Assembly: GCA_020442225.1 (NCBI GenBank)
Contig: JAGRKR010000546.1
Span: 1-5,238 of the forward strand
DNA length: 5,238 nt
Direction of reading: 5' to 3'
Source of the DNA: Hyphomicrobiaceae bacterium
Lineage (GTDB): Bacteria > Pseudomonadota > Alphaproteobacteria > Rhizobiales > Hyphomicrobiaceae
The stretch's first letter is position 1; the number at the start of each line of letters is the position of its first letter. A program made the translations under genes and the position numbers. Positions 1 to 5,238 of this stretch are shown here, piece after piece. The notes below the pieces were generated by a model. That model saw nothing but the letters and a program-made list of their open reading frames with translations. It searched no databases and was not told the DNA's origin.

Positions 1-245
1 ATCTCGGCGCCGCGCTTGGTGATGGAGTCGACCACGGCGGCCGTGCCGGCGACACTCTGGGCGATATCCTGAATGACGGTGAAGGTCGTGACGACGCGGA
101 ACGGCTTCTTCACCGGCGTCTGAGCGCGGGCGGTGGCGGTCGTGGCGGCGAGTGCCAGGACGGCGAGCCAGGCCAGCACGGCCAGGCGTGCGCGCGGGCG
201 CCGCTCCGCTGGCTTCACTACGAGATGAGCTTTCATCTTGGGCAT
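1..245 (-). CDS. Periplasmic metal-binding protein of a Mn/Zn/Fe ABC importer (TroA/SitA/ZnuA family), N-terminal part only
   Basis: Captures divalent metal in the periplasm and hands it to an ABC permease. Only the first 81 codons are present; the gene runs off the window at base 1. I translated it by hand from the ATG at 245-243. Residues 14-41 form a signal peptide: an arginine-rich stretch (RRPRAR), a long Leu/Ala/Val core and a probable cut after ARA (39-41). The mature start, KPFRVVTTFTVIQDIAQSVA (47-66), followed by SITKRGAEI (74-82), matches the conserved first strand and helix of cluster A-I metal-binding proteins. The first metal-ligand His normally comes just after this point, so it lies outside the window. 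The start at 245 has a modest GGTAGAAG seven bases upstream; the ATG at 236 is an alternative. Divergence from mntR and the overlapping operator point to Mn(II) (sitA/mntA type), but specificity cannot be read from this fragment. Permease and ATPase genes would be expected nearby, outside the window. Confidence 0.85.
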   Translation of the reverse strand, partial: MPKMKAHLVVKPAERRPRARLAVLAWLAVLALAATTATARAQTPVKKPFRVVTTFTVIQDIAQSVAGTAAVVDSITKRGAE

Positions 246-364
246 GAGTGCGCTTCTACCGAACGACGTGACACCAGCCGTTTTGCCCTCGCTCGCCAGC
301 GGTCCGCGCCGCGCACGTCGGCGTGGCAGCCACCGTGGCGAAGCCGCATTAGGGGCTGCGCTAA

Positions 365-393
365 AAGTTAGGTAGTGCTAAACTTGTTGTCAA
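365..393 (-). promoter_or_regulatory. Putative promoter of the metal importer overlapped by an MntR-type operator
   Basis: On the minus strand, a perfect -35 hexamer TTGACA (393-388) is followed after exactly 17 bases by TAACTT (370-365), a fair -10. An imperfect dyad fills the spacer and -10: AAGTTAG (365-371), six bases, then CTAAACTT (378-385). The outer five base pairs are perfect and the left arm lacks one T relative to the right. The placement is what a repressor needs to block RNA polymerase, and it is the only AT-rich stretch in this GC-rich gap. The mntR side may be read from the same region: TAAACT (379-384, plus) could serve as a -10, although I see no good -35 for it. Importer transcription would start near 358, giving a leader of about 110 bases. 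Assignment of the dyad to MntR is inferred from position and from the general dyad form of DtxR-family sites. Confidence 0.65.
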
Positions 394-434
394 CTGCGCA
401 ATGGTGTAGGGCTGGCGGGGGAAGGACAGCGCAC

Positions 435-878
435 ATGACGACGCCTGACGACCTCGACGAGAAGACGCGCGCGCAGGCCGAGCGCTTTCAGCGCGTGCGC
501 GAGGCCCATCAGACCGAGCTCAAGGAAGACTACGTGGAGCTGATCGCCGATCTCATCGACGAGACCGGCGAGGCGCGCGTCGTCGATCTCGCCGGCCGGC
601 TCGGCGTCTCCAACGCCACGGTGAACAACGCCATCCAGCGCCTGCAGCGCGACGGTCTCGTCACCAGCAAACCCTATCGCTCGATCTTCCTCACGGAGCA
701 GGGCCAGGAGCTGGCGGCGGCAGCACGCGAGCGCCATCAACTGGTGCGCGACTTCCTGGTTGCGCTCGGCATCGATGCCGAGATCGCGGATTCCGATGCC
801 GAAGGCATCGAGCACCACGTCAGCGAGCAGACGCTCGCGGCGTTTCGCAAGTTCCTGGGCACGTCGCGCAGGTCCTGA
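435..878 (+). CDS. mntR: Manganese-responsive transcriptional regulator MntR (DtxR family)
   Basis: Cytoplasmic Mn(II)-activated repressor, 147 residues, close to the size of Bacillus subtilis and E. coli MntR and lacking the C-terminal SH3-like domain of DtxR/IdeR. A winged helix-turn-helix spans about residues 35-86; the recognition region is DLAGRLGVSNATVNNAIQRL (51-70) and the wing is around KPYRSIFLT (79-87). The metal site of B. subtilis MntR (D8, E11, H77, E99, E102, H103) is matched one for one by D32 and E35 in EDYVEL, H101 in RERH, and E123, E126 and H127 in DAEGIEHH. The N-terminal extension of about 25 residues before EDYVEL resembles proteobacterial MntR. The ATG at 435 is preferred because GAAGGA (421-426) lies eight bases upstream; the in-frame GTG at 375 falls inside the operator and would add a non-family sequence. 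It is divergent from the metal-binding protein gene, its likely target, and may repress itself. Confidence 0.95.
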   Translation: MTTPDDLDEKTRAQAERFQRVREAHQTELKEDYVELIADLIDETGEARVVDLAGRLGVSNATVNNAIQRLQRDGLVTSKPYRSIFLTEQGQELAAAARERHQLVRDFLVALGIDAEIADSDAEGIEHHVSEQTLAAFRKFLGTSRRS

Positions 879-892
879 GGCGTCCTGGCAGA

Positions 893-1711
893 TCAGCCGC
901 GCGGCGCCTCGTGCCAACCGAGCCAGTCGGCGATGGCCTCGCCCATGACCAGTCGCTTGTCGGCTTCCGGCAGCCAGGACAGGTGCTCGGTCACGTGCGT
1001 CACGCACTCCCGCCAGGAGCACGGCATGCGCGTGATATCGGTGCCCCAGAACATGCGGCGCGGGCCGAAGGCGTCATAGATGGCGCGGTAACGGGGGGCG
1101 AGACTTGCGAAGGGATAGCCGTCGCTCACGTACTGCGGCCCGCCCGTCACCTTGACGGCGACGTTGGCGTGGCGGGCCAACGCCAGCACCTGCGGCAGGC
1201 TGGCGAACGCGGCGTCGTCCGTATTGCCGCGAAAGACGCCGAAGTGGTCGACGATGAGGCGCAGGCCCGGATGTCGCGTGGCGATCTCCCCGACGAGGGG
1301 CAGGAAGTCGCCGGCCAGCAGGGCGATGGGCAACCCGAGGCGCTCGGCCGCCGGCCACAGCCAATCCATCGTGCCGTCATGCGGCCAGCTCTTCATGTGC
1401 GGCTTCAGGAACGTATAGCGCAGGCCGAGCATGCCCGGCTGGTCCTTCCAGGTTTCGATGAGGCCGCGCTTTAGCGGCTCGTCGAGCGGGATGCGGCCGA
1501 GGATGGCGAAGCGTCCGGGATAGCGGCGCACGGCGTCGATGGCCTGCGCGTTGGAATCCTCGTCCCAGCTCGGCGGGTGCAGGATGGCGCCGGAGATGCC
1601 AGCCGCATCCATGTCGGCGATGGCCTCTTCGACCAGATACGGCGTCGTGCGGTGCGGTGGCACGACCGTTCCCTTGCGCCAGAGGTGGATCTGCGCGTCG
1701 ATGATCTTCAT
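893..1711 (-). CDS. Amidohydrolase family protein (amidohydrolase-2, predicted TIM-barrel metal-dependent hydrolase)
   Basis: A 272-residue cytosolic hydrolase of the amidohydrolase-2 type (COG2159/COG3618-like), a group covering lactonases, decarboxylases and ring-cleavage-product hydrolases; the substrate is unknown. Family landmarks in order: the strand-1 motif IIDAQIHLW (3-11), HPPSW (45-49), LGLRYTFLK (95-103), the strand carrying VDHFG (154-158, probable ligand H156), AVKVTG (185-190), and FWGTDIT (221-227, probable catalytic/ligand D225). The classical HxH of strand 1 is here Q7-I-H9, so the first histidine is replaced by glutamine. The ATG at 1711 is chosen because AGGGAG (1723-1718) lies six bases upstream and the protein then begins directly with strand 1; the reading frame stays open further upstream only as a shadow of the preceding gene. 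It is the last gene of the minus-strand cluster, 35 bp after the flavin oxidoreductase, and ends 14 bp from the convergent mntR. Confidence 0.9.
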   Translation of the reverse strand: MKIIDAQIHLWRKGTVVPPHRTTPYLVEEAIADMDAAGISGAILHPPSWDEDSNAQAIDAVRRYPGRFAILGRIPLDEPLKRGLIETWKDQPGMLGLRYTFLKPHMKSWPHDGTMDWLWPAAERLGLPIALLAGDFLPLVGEIATRHPGLRLIVDHFGVFRGNTDDAAFASLPQVLALARHANVAVKVTGGPQYVSDGYPFASLAPRYRAIYDAFGPRRMFWGTDITRMPCSWRECVTHVTEHLSWLPEADKRLVMGEAIADWLGWHEAPRG

Positions 1712-1746
1712 GGGGCGCTCCCTGGGGCGCGTCGGATTGTGCGACG

Positions 1747-2685
1747 TCACACGGCGATCGCCGCTCGCGCCTTGGCGACGATTTCCAGATGCCGCTGATG
1801 GTCGCCGACGAAGCGCAGCACGAGATGGCCGGCGCCGGCACGAGCGTAGGCGGCAAGGTAATCTGCGACCCCCGAAGCCGGACCCGCATACCACTCCTGG
1901 CGTTTCCTGAGGGCGGCGGCGGGCGCGCCGTAGTATTGCTCGAGGTAGGCATCGAGGCGCTGGTTGGCGCGCGCGAGATCGTCGTCGATGGAGAGGGTCG
2001 TGTAGAGAGAGCCGGTGATCGCGCCGGGATCGCGGCCGGCCTCGCGGGCGACGCGCTTGACTTCCGCCCACTTCTGGCCCCAGGCGGTTGCGTCGCCTTC
2101 GTTGGGCAGCCAGCCGTCGAAGTGCTTGCCGGCGCGCTCGAGGCTCGCAGGCACCGCCCCGGCGATCCACAGCGGCGGGCCGCCGGGTCTGGCCGGCGTC
2201 GGGCTGAGCGTCGTCTTCTCGACCGTCCACAAGCCCTGCCATTCGACGGGTTCGCCACTCCACAGCGCCTTCATCAGCCGCACGCCTTCCATCACGCGTC
2301 CGACGCGCTTCTCGAAGGGGACGCCGGCTGCGGTGAACTCGGCGCGGATCGAGGGAACGTCACGAGCGAGGCCGAGGCCGAGAATGAGGCGGCCTTCCGA
2401 GATCTGGTCGATGGTGGCGGCCTGATGGGCCAGCAGGACGGGGTTGCGCAGCGCCGGCAGCAGCACAGCGGTGCCGATGGCGATCCTGGGAACACGAGCC
2501 GCGACGGCTGCGAGAATGGCCAGCGGCTCGTGGCGTGGCCGCGCCGTCAACGAGTCGCCGACCCAGGCGGAGTCGAAGCCGAGGCCGGCCGCGCGCTCGG
2601 CCAGGTCGAGCAAGGGGCGGGCTTCCGGCCGGCCGGCCATGATCTGCTCGCGAGTGGGAAGAAGATATCCGAGGCGCAGCGTCAC
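1747..2685 (-). CDS. LLM class flavin-dependent oxidoreductase (luciferase-like monooxygenase family)
   Basis: A 312-residue TIM-barrel flavin enzyme of the bacterial luciferase superfamily; members use FMN with oxygen, or F420, to oxidise or reduce small organics. The cofactor and substrate cannot be told from sequence here. Typical features: first strand TLRLGYLLP (2-10), helix and strand 2 LAERAAGLGFDSAWVGDSL (28-46), RIAIGTAVLLPALRNPVLLA (67-86), the hallmark stretch QAATIDQISEGRLILGLGLA (88-107), then the insertion region, PLWIAGAVPASLERAG (171-186) and HFDGWLPN (188-195). Start choice: a GTG at 2685 preceded by AGGAG (2697-2693) with a seven-base spacer, giving the usual N-terminus. An in-frame TTG at 2757, overlapping the upstream stop as TTGA, would add 24 polar residues unlike the family. 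Downstream is an amidohydrolase gene, 35 bp away; a shared catabolic route is inferred. Confidence 0.92.
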   Translation of the reverse strand: MTLRLGYLLPTREQIMAGRPEARPLLDLAERAAGLGFDSAWVGDSLTARPRHEPLAILAAVAARVPRIAIGTAVLLPALRNPVLLAHQAATIDQISEGRLILGLGLARDVPSIRAEFTAAGVPFEKRVGRVMEGVRLMKALWSGEPVEWQGLWTVEKTTLSPTPARPGGPPLWIAGAVPASLERAGKHFDGWLPNEGDATAWGQKWAEVKRVAREAGRDPGAITGSLYTTLSIDDDLARANQRLDAYLEQYYGAPAAALRKRQEWYAGPASGVADYLAAYARAGAGHLVLRFVGDHQRHLEIVAKARAAIAV

Positions 2686-2753
2686 GGGCTCACTCCTGGC
2701 TTGCTCTGGTGGACGGCGGTCCGCTGCATCTTCGTCGGTGGGGATGCGGCGGG

Positions 2754-4652
2754 TCAAGCCTGCCGCACCGCGCCCCCGCCCGTGGTGACCGGCGGCTGTG
2801 GCGTCAGTGTCCCGGCGGGCGGGCTCACCGCGAAGAGCCAGGTGGCGGCCTTCGCGAACTCGCTATCCCTGGAAAAGTCCGGCCGGGGACGGAAGCCTTC
2901 GCTCTCGGCAATGGCGTGGGCGACGAGTTTGCGGAAGCTGGCCGTGTCGAAGTAGGCGGTGTGGATGAGCTCGCGCCACGACAGGTAATTCGAGACGAGG
3001 TCGGGATAGGCCTTGCGGCGGTCGGCGAAGGCCAGCTCGCTGATGGCATTGCGGAACTTGGCCAGCGACTGGCTGGCCATGGCGTTGCTGTGGTTCGAGA
3101 GCTGATCGCCGATCTCGGCGGGCAGGAACGCCTGCGTAGTGTCGAGCCAGGGCGGGCGCGGCGCGGCGCCCAATGCGACCTCGCTCTCGGTGTCGTTGCC
3201 GAGCGAGGCGCGCTTGATTTCCGACCAGGTGAGCGAGTCGAGCGCGCTGGCGAGCCAGCCGCTGACGAAGCGACCGATGAACTGGACGAACAGGCAGACG
3301 AGGACGGCGGTGATGCCGAACAGGATCGGTATGAGCAGCACTGGGGCCAGGAAGCGCAGGACGCCGCCGAAGGCCGACCAGCGAACGTTGTCATCGCCGA
3401 AGACGCTGACCACGCGGTCGGTGATCAGATGCATGATGAGATCGCTGTTGAGCGCCTTGTTCGTGCCGCCGTCGCACAGGCTCCCACACGACTTGCCGTC
3501 CCTGCTCATGAATTGCCGCCGGAAGCGCTCTGCCCGCACGAACGTCAGGTAGTCGGGAAACTCGGCATACATCTTCTGCCAGCGCGCGCGCGTTTGCAGG
3601 CGCTGTGTCGCGAGCGCCTTGCGCAGGCGCTCCTGCTCGGCCTGCGGCAGGCCCGGCGTGGCCAGTTGTCGGCGTGCCTCGGCCATGCTTCGCCACATCT
3701 GGCTGGATTCGAGGCGTATGGCGTTGAACCGCGCCGCGCGCGCCTCGTAATTCGGGACGACATAGACGTTCTTCACCAGATAGTCGGCGACGCGGTTCAT
3801 GAGGCCGGGCGAGAACACCAGAGCCAGATAGGTCAGCGGCAACACGAAGACGGAGAGCATGGCGAGCCCGCCCACTGCGAACTCGCGATCGAAGATCGAG
3901 AACTGCATGCTTTTGAGCGCCGTCAGACCCTGTACCGCCTCGTCGTCCTCGTGCGTGAGCGAGAGCCATCTGCCGCCGAAATACTCCTTCGCGCGCGCCT
4001 TCACGCGTGGACTGTGGACGTGGAGGTCGCGGCGCTCGGCGATGCGCCAGAAGATGTAGCAGAGCAGGAAGGGCAGCATCATCAGCGCGCCGGAGATGCC
4101 GAGACGCATCAGCCGGCGGTCGGCGAACGAGCTGAAATCGCCATAGACGATCTGCGCGCCCAGCCCGAACAGGAGCATGAACAGCAGCATCAGCGTGGCG
4201 ACATAGATCGCCCGGTTGATGAACGAGAGGCGCGTGAACAGGAACCGTTCCTTGCGGAGGGTGACGAACGGCGTTCCGACCGTAATCCAGCGCTTCAAGC
4301 CGGGCAGCATCTGGCGCTTCGCGGCCGCTCTCAGCAGCGCCGCCGATACGACGGAACCGCCGTGGCTGTGGGCGACGAGGCAGTAGGGCTCGTTCTGTTT
4401 CTCGAGGTCGAGCAGGACGCCGAGCAGCCGCCGCCCAGCTTCCCGGCGGTCGGCCTCGCTGTTATCGCCGCTCCAGATGAACGGTAGAAAGCGGGGCGAT
4501 CCGCCCTCGCTCTCCAGCAGGGCCTGGCAGTCCTTGTCGAAGTCGCTGCCGGTCTGCCACCAGGCTGGCGGCCCGTTCGCAACGAGCCCGGCAGTTCCGG
4601 ACGGAACCGCGGTGTGGGCAAACGTCCCATGCACCGTCACGATCGTGGCCAT
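2754..4652 (-). CDS. Membrane-anchored alpha/beta-hydrolase-like protein with four predicted spans and a coiled-coil loop
   Basis: A 632-residue protein of unknown substrate. The N-terminus is alpha/beta-hydrolase-like: VTVHGTF (5-11) resembles the oxyanion-hole strand, CLVAHSHGGS (91-100) is a nucleophile elbow with probable catalytic S96, and RWITVGTPFV (121-130) is the next strand. A conserved-looking HEDDEAV (234-240) may supply the acid or histidine; H521 is another candidate. Hydrophobic spans lie near 149-170, 184-203, 259-280 and 432-459. Residues 302-360 are charged, helical and probably coiled coil. C389 and C393 are a close pair before span 4. The basic stretch after span 2 (207-224) suggests it faces the cytoplasm, which would put 281-431 outside. 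The ATG at 4652 is chosen because GGAGG (4664-4660) lies seven bases upstream and the protein then starts at the first core strand; codons further upstream look non-coding. First gene of the cluster, 68 bp before the flavin oxidoreductase. It may act on lipids, esters or peptides, but I cannot assign a reaction. Confidence 0.88.
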   Translation of the reverse strand: MATIVTVHGTFAHTAVPSGTAGLVANGPPAWWQTGSDFDKDCQALLESEGGSPRFLPFIWSGDNSEADRREAGRRLLGVLLDLEKQNEPYCLVAHSHGGSVVSAALLRAAAKRQMLPGLKRWITVGTPFVTLRKERFLFTRLSFINRAIYVATLMLLFMLLFGLGAQIVYGDFSSFADRRLMRLGISGALMMLPFLLCYIFWRIAERRDLHVHSPRVKARAKEYFGGRWLSLTHEDDEAVQGLTALKSMQFSIFDREFAVGGLAMLSVFVLPLTYLALVFSPGLMNRVADYLVKNVYVVPNYEARAARFNAIRLESSQMWRSMAEARRQLATPGLPQAEQERLRKALATQRLQTRARWQKMYAEFPDYLTFVRAERFRRQFMSRDGKSCGSLCDGGTNKALNSDLIMHLITDRVVSVFGDDNVRWSAFGGVLRFLAPVLLIPILFGITAVLVCLFVQFIGRFVSGWLASALDSLTWSEIKRASLGNDTESEVALGAAPRPPWLDTTQAFLPAEIGDQLSNHSNAMASQSLAKFRNAISELAFADRRKAYPDLVSNYLSWRELIHTAYFDTASFRKLVAHAIAESEGFRPRPDFSRDSEFAKAATWLFAVSPPAGTLTPQPPVTTGGGAVRQA

Positions 4653-4884
4653 GTGCTCCCCTCCCCATCGCTCCGCTCGGACAGTGGATGTCGCCGGCCG
4701 CAAGAGGGCGCCAGCGAGCTTCCAATGAGCCGAAACGCGTTCATGCGAGGTCGTTGTGACAGTAGTGCGGCAGCGGAGCAATCGGGTACGCGGCCGAGGC
4801 GCTCACGCCAAGGTGAAAAGTCGTGTCAAAACCGGAGCTTCCGAGGCCATTGAAACGCCGGGCGGTGCGCCCAAGTGTGTGGCC
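4653..4884. other. Divergent intergenic region between the membrane hydrolase and the small plus-strand gene
   Basis: These 232 bases separate two divergent genes and must hold the hydrolase cluster promoter if that cluster is transcribed from here. Besides the hydrolase ribosome binding site (4660-4664), I find one perfect -35-like TTGACA on the minus strand (4829-4824), but no acceptable -10 at 16-18 bases from it. Third positions in the frame of the downstream small gene are about 63% G/C across 4756-4884 (my hand count), against about 83% from 4885 on, which argues that this stretch is not translated. No repeats, RNA gene or operator is evident. Confidence 0.4.
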
Positions 4885-5169
4885 ATGATCAAACTCGTGC
4901 TCGCAGGGGTGGCCGTGCCATTGCTCGCCGGCGGCGTTATGCTGTTGGCGCTCCTGGCAACCCTGCCCGGCAATGGCGCCGGTCCCGAGGCCAATGCGGT
5001 CTCCTTCGCCTACGGCAAGGCGGCCCGTCCGGTCGCGTCTGCTGGCCTGCCGACCTCACGCGGCGACCGCGACGAGCTGCTGGAGGAAGATCTGACCCTG
5101 CGCGCGCAGGCGCGCCAGAAGGCCTCCGACGACGAGCCGATGGTGCTCTGCCAGGCGCTGACCCATTGA
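4885..5169 (+). CDS. Small hypothetical protein with an N-terminal hydrophobic segment (signal peptide or single span)
   Basis: A 94-residue protein I do not recognise. Residues 1-3 (MIK) give a short positive start, residues 4-27 are a Leu/Val/Ala/Gly hydrophobic stretch, and GPEANA (33-38) could end a signal peptide; otherwise the protein is a single-pass anchor with the rest outside the cytoplasm. Residues 58-85 are strongly charged (RGDRDELLEEDL, then RAQARQKASDDE) and likely helical. One cysteine, C89, sits near the end, so it is not a lipoprotein by sequence. Codon use (about 83% G/C at third positions, hand count) matches the neighbours and supports real coding. Start: the ATG at 4885 begins the signal-like segment and coincides with the change in codon use; no convincing ribosome binding site is visible, and a GTG at 4879 or longer in-frame starts back to 4756 remain possible. 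It is transcribed away from the hydrolase cluster. Confidence 0.6.
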   Translation: MIKLVLAGVAVPLLAGGVMLLALLATLPGNGAGPEANAVSFAYGKAARPVASAGLPTSRGDRDELLEEDLTLRAQARQKASDDEPMVLCQALTH

Positions 5170-5238
5170 GGGAGCGAAAGTGCGGGGCGTGGTTGACGGG
5201 TCGTTAACGCACGCGTTGGCAGCGTTGCGCGCTTCCAT

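Noticed and set aside
323..333. Perfect 11-base palindrome GTGGCAGCCAC in the importer leader, considered as a second operator or leader hairpin
   Set aside because: The arms are five bases with a one-base centre, too small to fold stably, and it does not resemble the dyad over the promoter; chance is likely at this base composition.
246..358. A manganese riboswitch in the importer leader of about 110 bases
   Set aside because: I could not find the paired helices or conserved loops of the yybP-ykoY class; a covariance-model search would settle it.
375..434. An upstream GTG start for mntR adding 20 residues
   Set aside because: It lies inside the putative operator, lacks a ribosome binding site, and the added residues do not resemble MntR; the ATG at 435 has GAAGGA eight bases upstream.
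877..910. Inverted repeat GAGGCG / CGCCTC between the convergent mntR and amidohydrolase ends, considered as a bidirectional terminator
   Set aside because: The arms are only 6 bp with a 22-base loop, there is no T-run on either side, and the right arm lies inside the amidohydrolase coding sequence.
1712..2263. A 184-codon N-terminal extension of the amidohydrolase
   Set aside because: The extension is Arg/Ala-rich shadow sequence over the preceding gene. The start at 1711 has AGGAG-like AGGGAG and begins at the family's first strand.
1789..2955. A 388-codon open frame on the plus strand, opposite the flavin oxidoreductase
   Set aside because: It crosses two minus-strand genes and their gap and has no family signal; the opposite strand encodes an unmistakable luciferase-like enzyme.
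2709..4487. A 592-codon open frame on the plus strand, opposite the membrane hydrolase
   Set aside because: Long antisense frames are expected opposite genes with high third-position G/C. Its translation is low-complexity (Glu/Gln/Arg/Ala-rich) with no motif, whereas the minus strand shows an HSHGG elbow, membrane spans and a good ribosome binding site.
4824..4829. TTGACA on the minus strand as the promoter of the hydrolase cluster
   Set aside because: The hexamer is perfect but no -10-like sequence lies 16-18 bases downstream.

Overview
The window is GC-rich, and its coding regions strongly prefer G or C at third codon positions. The MntR plus TroA-type metal transporter pair, together with a hydrolase, luciferase-like oxidoreductase and amidohydrolase cluster, suggests a free-living alphaproteobacterium, perhaps of the Hyphomicrobiales. 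That assignment rests on gene content and style only. There is no rRNA, tRNA or other direct taxonomic marker.

Layout. Positions 1-245 (minus) hold the 5' end of a periplasmic metal-binding protein of a manganese/zinc/iron ABC importer, cut by the window edge. A 189-bp divergent control region (246-434) follows, with a good sigma70-like promoter for the importer overlapped by a dyad that looks like the MntR operator. mntR (435-878, plus) encodes the manganese-sensing DtxR-family repressor with all expected metal ligands. Together these form a compact manganese homeostasis module: MntR, when loaded with Mn(II), should shut off the importer and possibly itself.

Positions 893-4652 hold three minus-strand genes, transcribed in the order membrane alpha/beta hydrolase (2754-4652), luciferase-like (LLM) flavin oxidoreductase (1747-2685), metal-dependent amidohydrolase (893-1711). 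Gaps are 68 and 35 bp and each gene has its own good ribosome binding site, so they may be one operon. An LLM oxygenase/reductase beside an amidohydrolase-2 enzyme suggests catabolism of an unknown organic compound. The membrane hydrolase could be an unrelated neighbour sharing the transcript.

Positions 4885-5169 (plus) encode a 94-residue protein with one N-terminal hydrophobic segment and no recognised family. The last 69 bases hold nothing I can identify.

The least ordinary item is the 632-residue membrane hydrolase: a serine-hydrolase fold interrupted by three membrane spans, a probably extracytoplasmic coiled-coil loop carrying a close cysteine pair, and a fourth span. I see no mobile element, CRISPR array, RNA gene or long repeat. 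Most of the window is ordinary chromosomal sequence rather than an accessory island.
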